Assembly: GCA_902727985.1 (NCBI GenBank)
Contig: CACVAY010000036.1
Coordinates: 1 to 39,976 of the forward strand
Direction of reading: 5' to 3'
Source of the DNA: an uncultured Thiotrichaceae bacterium
Lineage (GTDB): Bacteria > Pseudomonadota > Gammaproteobacteria > Thiotrichales > Thiotrichaceae
Length of the DNA: 39,976 nt
Below are positions 34,800 to 39,976 of this stretch, in pieces (position 1 is the stretch's first letter; the number at the start of each line of letters is the position of its first letter). The position numbers and the translations under genes were made by a program. A model generated the notes under the pieces. That model ran no database searches, was not told the origin of the DNA, and worked only from the letters and a program-made list of their open reading frames with translations.

Positions 34800-36008
34800 A
34801 TGTTTCGATTAAAAACACATATTGGAGAAAAGTATTCTCCTCTCTATTTTTTATCCGCACTAGGCGCAGGCGGCCTCGCGGTTTCATTTTTCATGTACTT
34901 GATGTTCATGACACCACACAAAGCCTACCCTATGGCGACGTGGAACTCGCTGGCGGAGATTTTCTCTGGCAATGATTTGGTTTTACAGGTTTTCTCTGTG
35001 GTAGCGATTCTGGGTATCGTGATTTTTTCCATCATGCATATTCATTTGCTAATCTGGAATATTCGCGAATATCGTGAGTATAAAAAAACCGATGCTTTCA
35101 CGAATCTCTTCAACTCGAATGCTGAAGTCCAATTGATGGCATTGCCACTGACTTTTGCCATGAGTGTCAATGTCGGCTTCATTCTGGGTGCCTTGTTCAT
35201 TCCAAATCTCTGGACGGTTGTGGAATACCTCTTCCCATTAGCACAGGTCGCATTTGGCATTATCGGCGTGTATGCCATCTTGATCTTTACCCGCTACTTC
35301 AGTCGAATTCTGATCACAGGCGGATTTGATTGCACCCGAAATAACAATCTTAGCCAAATGTTGGCGATTTTTGCTTTCTCGATGGTTGGCGTTGGCTTTT
35401 CTGCCTCAGCAGCGATGAGTCATAACACCACAACATCGGGAATTGGCTTGGTACTCTCGATTCTGTTTATCAGTACTGCGATTATTTTAGCCTTGATGAA
35501 ATTTGTGCTGGGTTTCAGAGCGATGTTTGAACACGGCATTGATCGTGAAAGTTCGGTATCTCTATGGATTATGATTCCTATCATCACCCTGATCGGCATC
35601 TCAATCTTCCGTTTATCCATGGCCATGCATCACAACTTCGGCGCGCATTTAGACCCCATTAGTAGTTTGGTTGTATTCGCATCGCTAGTCAGCGTACAGC
35701 TATTATTTGGCTTGCTCGGTTACATGGTGATGAAGCAGTTAAATTACTTTAAAGATTATGTGAAAGGGTCGGAAAGTAGCGCTGCATCATATGCGTTAAT
35801 TTGCCCAGGTGTGGCGAGCTATGTATTAGGTTTCTTCCTCATCCATCAAGGCTTTGTTGCATCTGGCTTATTGGTTCCATTCTCGCCAATATACGTACTG
35901 CTGATCATCCCGTTGATATATCTTCAGTACAAAACCATTTCAACCTTGTTTACCTTGAATGACAAGATGCTATTTGAGCGAACAACCAAAACTGATGTTA
36001 TCGCCTAA
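34800..36008 (+). CDS. Ten-helix membrane protein, SLAC1/TehA-like layout
   Basis: 402 residues from the ATG at 34800 (AAGGTGG ribosome site; a GTG at 34788 is less likely). Ten hydrophobic helices can be counted, the number found in the SLAC1/TehA anion-channel and C4-dicarboxylate family, but sequence identity to that family cannot be shown by eye. A Cys in YALICPGVASYVLGFF near the ninth helix may be functional. I have a weak recollection of similar proteins named TsoY, a (seleno)protein family, which should be checked. It shares its operator-like sequence with the peroxiredoxin gene, pointing to redox or sulfur stress. Confidence 0.7.
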   Translation: MFRLKTHIGEKYSPLYFLSALGAGGLAVSFFMYLMFMTPHKAYPMATWNSLAEIFSGNDLVLQVFSVVAILGIVIFSIMHIHLLIWNIREYREYKKTDAFTNLFNSNAEVQLMALPLTFAMSVNVGFILGALFIPNLWTVVEYLFPLAQVAFGIIGVYAILIFTRYFSRILITGGFDCTRNNNLSQMLAIFAFSMVGVGFSASAAMSHNTTTSGIGLVLSILFISTAIILALMKFVLGFRAMFEHGIDRESSVSLWIMIPIITLIGISIFRLSMAMHHNFGAHLDPISSLVVFASLVSVQLLFGLLGYMVMKQLNYFKDYVKGSESSAASYALICPGVASYVLGFFLIHQGFVASGLLVPFSPIYVLLIIPLIYLQYKTISTLFTLNDKMLFERTTKTDVIA

Positions 36009-36029
36009 TTAGCGATTATCGTCAACCCA

Positions 36030-36063
36030 AAAAGCCCGCATCATATTCGATGTGGGCTTTTTT
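36030..36063 (+). terminator. Terminator after the membrane protein
   Basis: GCCCGCATC/GATGTGGGC stem (one G-U pair), loop ATATTC, flanked by A and T runs. Confidence 0.9.
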
Positions 36064-36187
36064 ATTAGAAAATTTTCATTAACTTTACAGATATTTTAAC
36101 AGCTTAATTTAAAAATAATTTTCTACTAAGTGCAATGTTAAACTAGCTTTCGGAGTGTAAAATTCTACTGAATAAATAAAACGCAAA

Positions 36188-36433
36188 GCATTGATGTCAA
36201 CAATTCCCGCTCAATCCACTCTTAAGTTATTGATAAATAATAATTTTAGTGTAAAAATAGCACAGTATTTTTTTGTAATCACTTGATTAATAAAGAAAAA
36301 ATACAAAATTGTCTCATCGTAAAAAACTTTATTAATCAATAGCTTGCTGATACCAACTGTGCTATTTTTACTACATTGTCTTTTTTTATCAATAACTTAC
36401 CTATAAAACAAGCGGGAACTGCTGCATTGATGT
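36188..36433. mobile_element. MITE-like element: long imperfect inverted repeats, 10-bp direct flanks
   Basis: The direct repeat GCATTGATGT occurs at 36188-36197 and 36424-36433. Between them is a 226-bp segment with three sets of inverted arms. TTCCCGCT/AGCGGGAA is outermost. Next is TAAGTTATTGATAAA/TTTATCAATAACTTA with AAAAATAGCACAGT (36253-36266) and its inverse (36356-36369). Innermost is TTGATTAATAAAG/CTTTATTAATCAA. No reading frame is present. The structure fits a small non-autonomous transposable element with target duplication. It ends 10 bases past the radical SAM stop codon. A regulatory or replication hairpin is an alternative. Confidence 0.6.
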
Positions 36434-36442
36434 TATTATCAA

Positions 36443-37219
36443 TTAAATAACTGTTACTAACTTATCCATTTTACCTATGTCCTTTATTGATGTTTTAACT
36501 TCTAGTTTGGATCTAATGCCTTCTGCCCCTATAAACAATGTTCTCTCACGATCATGTGAAACATCACATCTTTTTAAAAATAACCGATGGCTACTATTTA
36601 CATGTTTAAAACCATTACATCGATATTTAAAGTATCCATTTTTGTTCCAATCAACATCATCTAAACCAATATTATTTATATTACCAAACTCCTCAATTAT
36701 TTTACAATCAAGGGACATTTTTCTAGCGCTTTCTATGAATTCAACTGTCTTTGTTTGATTAATAAGAGGGTGATTCACAATTAACTTTACAGGATATTTT
36801 TTTGCCAAATTAATGCTATTAATAATATTTTCTAGGGGGATGCCCATGCTCTTTAGTTGTTCATCATGATTAAATGAATCTAAATGTATTTTCAACTCAT
36901 CTAAGTATGGAAGTACAGGCTCTAATAAGTCGGTATGTCCAATATGAGATGCCATTGATACGTATATGCTTTTTGATTTTAAAAATTTTGCAATATCCTT
37001 TACTTGTTTGTTTAGTGTTGGCTCTCCACCACTAAGAATGACCTCATCAGGCAAGTTGTTCTTAGATTCTAGTTTTCCAAAAATTTCTTTTATATATTCT
37101 AGTGTCAGTAAGTTTGCTGATTTAGTTTGACCTTCATTATGACAGTAACTACACTTTGCAGTACATTTTCCTGTTAAAAGGAGTCGTATCTTAAAACAGC
37201 GTTCTAATTTTTCTTTCAT
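36443..37219 (-). CDS. Radical SAM protein, MoaA-like, accessory
   Basis: 258 residues. The 4Fe-4S/SAM motif is C19-x3-C23-x2-C26 (GKCTAKCSYCHNEG). The SAM-binding GGEP lies at about 64-67 (EVILSGGEPTLN), and a LKIHLDSFNHDE strand resembles MoaA-type barrels. Two C-terminal Cys (RCNGF, KRCDVS) could hold a partial auxiliary cluster, but there is no full SPASM set. The substrate is unknown. AT-rich sequence and the position directly behind an attC-like site suggest it is a second integron cassette. A prokaryotic viperin was considered: the CxxxCxxC context and missing viperin motifs argue against it. Confidence 0.8.
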   Translation of the reverse strand: MKEKLERCFKIRLLLTGKCTAKCSYCHNEGQTKSANLLTLEYIKEIFGKLESKNNLPDEVILSGGEPTLNKQVKDIAKFLKSKSIYVSMASHIGHTDLLEPVLPYLDELKIHLDSFNHDEQLKSMGIPLENIINSINLAKKYPVKLIVNHPLINQTKTVEFIESARKMSLDCKIIEEFGNINNIGLDDVDWNKNGYFKYRCNGFKHVNSSHRLFLKRCDVSHDRERTLFIGAEGIRSKLEVKTSIKDIGKMDKLVTVI

Positions 37220-37300
37220 AATTTATTATTGTTTTCTTATTATCGAATAGTCTATTCATTTGCATATGGAAAGGCGAAAGAGATAGAGGGTAATTATATT

Positions 37301-37415
37301 GCCTAACACTTTACTCAGTTGACCATAAGTCAGAAAAGCTTTTGTACGATAATAAATGTTAGCGAATACAAAAAAGACGGACTGAGTTTGTGGTAACTGA
37401 ATTTTCTTGTTAGGC
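37301..37415 (-). other. attC-like integron recombination site
   Basis: 115 bp bounded on the minus strand by GCCTAAC (37415-37409, form RYYYAAC) and GTTAGGC (37307-37301, form GTTRRRY). Inside are imperfect complementary arms (TTCAGTTACCACAAACTCAG against CTGACTTATGGTCAACTGAG) and a further inner stem TTTTGTA/TACAAAA, so the strand can fold into one long hairpin. Length is close to that of Vibrio-type attC sites. It begins 6 bases after the stop of the second GTPase gene, as expected in a cassette. Confidence 0.75.
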
Positions 37416-37421
37416 TTAGCG

Positions 37422-38117
37422 CTATGCTGGTATCGCAACTTTAAGATTTCTTTTCTTATTTGGAATATTATCAATAATAAAGTCTAGTAATTTATGTAAA
37501 TTGTAGCCATATTCTGCAGAATAGTAGATTGGTTTAATAATATTAACACCTGTAGCTTCTCTAACTCTTTTTTGTATTGATAAAGCCTTGTCATCTAGAA
37601 ACTTAAGTAATTTCTCCTCTGGCTCTTTCTTTTTAGAATTCCAGTTCCTTCCTTTCATCGCAACATCCGCTTGATTAATTGCTACAAGTATCCTACTTTT
37701 TTGAAAGTTTGGAACTATAACTTCATTTAGTAGCTTATAAGTAGTCCCCATATCTCTATTTGAACCCTCTATAATTACCAATACTATATCTATAAAGCCA
37801 TATTTTATATCTTTACTACTATAGCTCTTATAAAGAAGACTAATAATTTTCTTTGAGTGCTGTTTATCTTTTGAAATCCCATCTCCTAAACCGGGAGTAT
37901 CCCAAAATCGTAAAGAGTCATTTAAACTATAACTAGATAACTCCATAGTTTCCGGCTCTACACCTTTACCGACTGTTGCAATATCTTTTTCAAATAAAGT
38001 ATTTAGTGTTGTAGATTTTCCAGCACCAGTAACACCTGTAACCATTATATCTAATGGGCTAATTTCCATGCTATTCATTTTATTATAAACATCTAGAATT
38101 CGATATGTTTTATACAT
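37422..38117 (-). CDS. Second GTPase of the pair (TRAFAC class, YfjP/HSR1-like)
   Basis: 231 residues. Motifs: G1 GVTGAGKST, G3 DTPGLGDG and G4 NQAD. The rest aligns closely with the neighbouring GTPase (RDMGTTYKLLNEVIVPNFQ, INQADVAMKGRNW, RVREATGVNI, PIYYSAEYGYNLHKLLDFIIDNIP). It lacks the long C-terminal extension of its partner. Its ATG lies 6 bases after the partner's stop, so both are translated from one message. The attC-like site follows directly. Function unknown; duplication and divergence suggest a heteromeric pair. Confidence 0.82.
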   Translation of the reverse strand: MYKTYRILDVYNKMNSMEISPLDIMVTGVTGAGKSTTLNTLFEKDIATVGKGVEPETMELSSYSLNDSLRFWDTPGLGDGISKDKQHSKKIISLLYKSYSSKDIKYGFIDIVLVIIEGSNRDMGTTYKLLNEVIVPNFQKSRILVAINQADVAMKGRNWNSKKKEPEEKLLKFLDDKALSIQKRVREATGVNIIKPIYYSAEYGYNLHKLLDFIIDNIPNKKRNLKVAIPA

Positions 38118-38123
38118 TATATA

Positions 38124-39116
38124 TTACCACCTAAAAAGACTACTAAGAGCACCACCAATGGCACCGACAACACCACCAACAACTTTGCCAACAGTCTCTC
38201 CTGTTTTTCCAAAAATACTACCTATGTCACCTCCAATTTCGGCCCCCTTAGATGCTGTTGCTTTTACTGACTCAATAAACGATTTTTTAATTTCCTTATT
38301 GTAATCAATTATTTCATCATCATCCTTCCACATATCTTCATCTTTAGATGCTGTATCAACAAATGCTAGACGTTTTTCAACTGGTATATTTTTTACAATA
38401 AAATATAGCAACTTTGTAAGATTGTACGGCCTTTGATCTTCATCATCATCTTTGTAACCAGCTGAATAATAAATTGGTTCAATATCAACTCCAGTGGCTT
38501 CTTTTACTCTCAATTTTACTGACTTTACCTTTTCTTCAAGAAATTCAGCCAGTTTTCTTTCTGGTTTATTATTATCATAATCCCAATACCTACCTTTCAT
38601 AGCCACATCAGCTTGATTGATTGCTATAATAATTCTTTTTCCAGGATTTTCTCCTAAGTTAGGAATAATAACTTTATTTATTAGCTCATAGGAAGTTCCC
38701 AAGTCTCTACTTCCACCATCAAGTATGACTAAGACTAAGTCAATTAAGGAGTTACCTTTATTGTCAATCTCATTTAGTTTCTCAATTATTTTTTTAGAGT
38801 GTTTAATGTCTTTTTCTTTTCCATCCCCTAGACCAGGGCTATCCCAGAGTACAAGATTTTTTAAATTAAACTTGGAAATACTCATTGTTTCTGGGTCAAC
38901 ACCAACTCCTACTTTTGCAACCTCCATATCAAATAAAGCATTGATTGTTGAGCTTTTACCACACCCTGTTGCCCCTGTAATCATAAGATTAACTTCTTGA
39001 TCCTTAAGCTCTAATATATTATCAAACATTTTCTTTTTAGCTGTGTCATCAAGATTAGATGATTCGACATCATTAACCATGTTTTCATATATGGTCTGCT
39101 TACTTTTTTCTTTCAT
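38124..39116 (-). CDS. First GTPase of the pair, with Gly-rich hydrophobic C-terminus
   Basis: 330 residues. G1 GATGCGKSS (Lys54), G3 DSPGLGDG and G4 NQAD place it among YeeP/YfjP-like GTPases of the Era/HSR1 type. After the G domain (about 40-255) comes an acidic segment (DEDMWKDDDEIIDYNKE). The last 45 residues are glycine-zipper-like (GGDIGSIFGKTGETVGKVVGG, then VVGAIGGALSSLF), which suggests membrane insertion, as in GTPases that act on membranes. An AGAAG ribosome site precedes the ATG. It is the first gene of the cassette. Confidence 0.82.
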   Translation of the reverse strand: MKEKSKQTIYENMVNDVESSNLDDTAKKKMFDNILELKDQEVNLMITGATGCGKSSTINALFDMEVAKVGVGVDPETMSISKFNLKNLVLWDSPGLGDGKEKDIKHSKKIIEKLNEIDNKGNSLIDLVLVILDGGSRDLGTSYELINKVIIPNLGENPGKRIIIAINQADVAMKGRYWDYDNNKPERKLAEFLEEKVKSVKLRVKEATGVDIEPIYYSAGYKDDDEDQRPYNLTKLLYFIVKNIPVEKRLAFVDTASKDEDMWKDDDEIIDYNKEIKKSFIESVKATASKGAEIGGDIGSIFGKTGETVGKVVGGVVGAIGGALSSLFRW

Positions 39117-39149
39117 TTTTATCTTCTTATTTTTATAATTTAGGGATTA

Positions 39150-39178
39150 AGCATAAATCAGATAATTCTGCTAAACAA
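39150..39178 (-). promoter_or_regulatory. Possible cassette promoter
   Basis: On the minus strand TTGTTT (39173-39178), a 17-base spacer and TATGCT (39150-39155), 34 bases before the first GTPase ATG. Each box matches consensus at four of six positions. Confidence 0.35.
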
Positions 39179-39203
39179 TAGAAATGTGATTACTGGTTTA
39201 GTT

Positions 39204-39210
39204 GCCTAAC
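39204..39210 (-). other. Integron core site GTTAGGC at the cassette start
   Basis: The same heptamer as the downstream attC core, continued by AA in both cases, located 87 bases before the first GTPase ATG. The flanking right side (to about 39280) shows no clear inverse core, so attI or a decayed attC are both possible. Confidence 0.5.
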
Positions 39211-39361
39211 GCTAAGTTAACTAGAGCGTCTGTAATGCAACGTCTGAGGAACTGGCATGATAGATAAAAATACTGTAAAGCTAGGACTTGCACCTCTTCT
39301 TACAAAGAAAAGCTGAGTAAGTGGGTGCTCTTGACCCATAAAAATAGACTGATTCCTTCAG

Positions 39362-39625
39362 TTACAGTGCTATTTTTTCATAGCCGACAGATAAATAATA
39401 ACCCAAGCTTGAGGGTATTCTTTTTCGATTATAAAAGTGTTGAATGTAGTCAGCAATTTTATCGCGTAGTTTCCAAAGGTCAGTGAATTTACAGTCCTGA
39501 ATTAAATTACTTTTTAAAGGATGGAAAAAATACGCCATCTCAGCGTTATCAGTACATCTTCCAAGATGATTGGTGCTCGCAATAATATCGCATTTATTCG
39601 ACAGGGTTTTAATTGCATGAGCCTA
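39362..39625 (-). pseudogene. Decayed IS3-family transposase (OrfB C-terminus)
   Basis: The minus-strand frame, open from about 39625 to the stop at 39362, reads HLGRCTDNAEMAYFFHPLK, then KLRDKIADYIQHFYNRKRIPSSLGY and ends GYEKIAL. This is the end of an IS3-type DDE integrase domain (compare GxCxDNAxxExFFxxLK and YIxxYNxxRxHxxLGY). A stop lies just upstream, most of OrfB is missing and the DDE glutamate position (DNAxxE) reads Ala, so it is inactive. It lies on the flank of the cassette region. Confidence 0.75.
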
Positions 39626-39778
39626 GCATTCAGAGCTTCAGTCTAAGTGGAAGCTCAACAATTAAGGACTGAAAGCCCTTCCATTGCTCCAAGATTATAT
39701 TTCTGTTGTTTTTGTTGGCAGGGTTACGATGATGGTCCAGATACTCCTGAACCATTTTTAGTGGCAAACTTTATCATT

Positions 39779-39804
39779 GACTTTTACTTTGATAGGTAAA
39801 AGTC
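39779..39804. repeat. Perfect inverted repeat between IS remnant and the next gene
   Basis: GACTTTTAC and GTAAAAGTC, 9-bp arms with an 8-base loop. On the plus strand TTTAAT follows. It could be a weak terminator or an element end. Confidence 0.4.
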
Positions 39805-39855
39805 TTTAATCTGACGTGCATGGGATGGATGCCCACCCTTCTCGAAATTTTGTAC

Positions 39856-39976
39856 TTAATGCTCAGGCTGGCAAATCCCTTTCTTGCGAATGGCAATAGT
39901 CGTTTTAACAATCAGCACAGCAAGTACAAAAGTCAATAAGGCGAGCAATCCGCTGGCGATATACAGATAAAATGGA
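39856..39976 (-). CDS. C-terminal end of a membrane protein (partial)
   Basis: The minus-strand frame is open from the right edge to a TAA at 39856-39858. It reads FYLYIASGLLALLTFVLAVL, then IVKTTIAIRKKGICQPEH. One hydrophobic helix is followed by a short basic tail, so this is the end of an integral membrane protein whose body is outside the window. Family cannot be told. Confidence 0.55.
   Translation of the reverse strand, partial: PFYLYIASGLLALLTFVLAVLIVKTTIAIRKKGICQPEH

Larger units (their letters stand above)
37307..39209 (-). mobile_element. Putative integron gene cassette with two GTPase genes
   Basis: Bounded by G/TTAGGC at both ends: the core at 39204-39210 upstream and the attC at 37301-37415 downstream. 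It contains two minus-strand GTPase genes 6 bases apart. It is AT-rich compared with its surroundings. No integron integrase is visible in the window. The upstream core lacks a recognisable full attC arm to its right, so it could be an attI end or a damaged attC. Confidence 0.65.

Noticed and set aside
36137-36143. GTTAAAC as a possible attC core for the radical SAM cassette
   Set aside because: No partner core with complementary inner arms at a suitable distance; the match is likely chance.
36443-37219. Prokaryotic viperin
   Set aside because: The overall motif context is MoaA-like (GKCTAKCSYCHNEG, GGEPTLN) and I could not see viperin-specific motifs. A profile search should decide.
37256-37474. 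Minus-strand frame running through the attC-like site
   Set aside because: It overlaps the second GTPase end in another frame and the recombination site; composition is that of non-coding AT-rich DNA.
39670-39790. 41-codon minus-strand frame between the IS remnant and the edge
   Set aside because: Short, no ribosome site, no recognisable motif; probably debris of the element.

Overview
The window looks like chromosome from a gammaproteobacterium of moderate GC (about 40-45% by eye). Supporting evidence is the gene order engB / cytochrome c4 / dsbA, a divergent guaB-xseA pair, coq7, ubiK and hemF, type II secretion pseudopilins, a rhombosortase-like protease, PilU and an Fnr-type regulator. 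A SoxXA-binding (SoxK)-like protein, TusA and a DUF302 protein hint at sulfur chemistry, but no sox operon is present and I cannot assign a genus.

Layout. (1) 1-6373, minus strand: an incomplete membrane-anchored protein built of 40-residue tandem repeats, then an RND efflux permease with an unusual C-terminal extension and its Met-rich periplasmic adaptor. (2) 6820-8847, minus: pseudopilins gspG-H-I-J, divergent from a rhombosortase-like protease and comF (8926-10177). (3) 10291-18194: yicC, cbpA-like, an HtrA/Deg protease, a strong candidate sRNA, engB, cytochrome c4, dsbA-coq7, ubiK, hemF. (4) 18272-20986, minus: sigma factor, anti-sigma factor and S8 peptidase. (5) 21257-29417: a second sRNA candidate, bioF, tusA, a lytic transglycosylase, guaA-tadA, a small secreted protein, pilU, guaB. 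(6) 29584-36008: SoxK-like protein, xseA, Fnr-like regulator, DUF302 protein, a small anchored protein, a peroxiredoxin, and a ten-helix membrane protein. The last two share a near-identical inverted repeat upstream.

(7) 36064-39976 is an AT-rich accessory island. I read 37307-39209 as an integron gene cassette with two tandem, diverged GTPase genes. It ends in a 115-bp site with the architecture of an attC recombination site and begins exactly at a second GTTAGGC core site. Downstream lies a MoaA-like radical SAM gene that starts as a second cassette would. Beyond it is a 226-bp element with long imperfect inverted repeats and 10-bp flanking direct repeats (MITE-like). On the other side lie a decayed IS3-type transposase fragment and the end of a membrane protein. 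The GTPase pair plus radical SAM gene is the best candidate for an undescribed system. A phage-defence or stress role is inference from the GTPase type and the mobile context, not something the sequence proves.

No tRNA, rRNA or CRISPR array was recognised.
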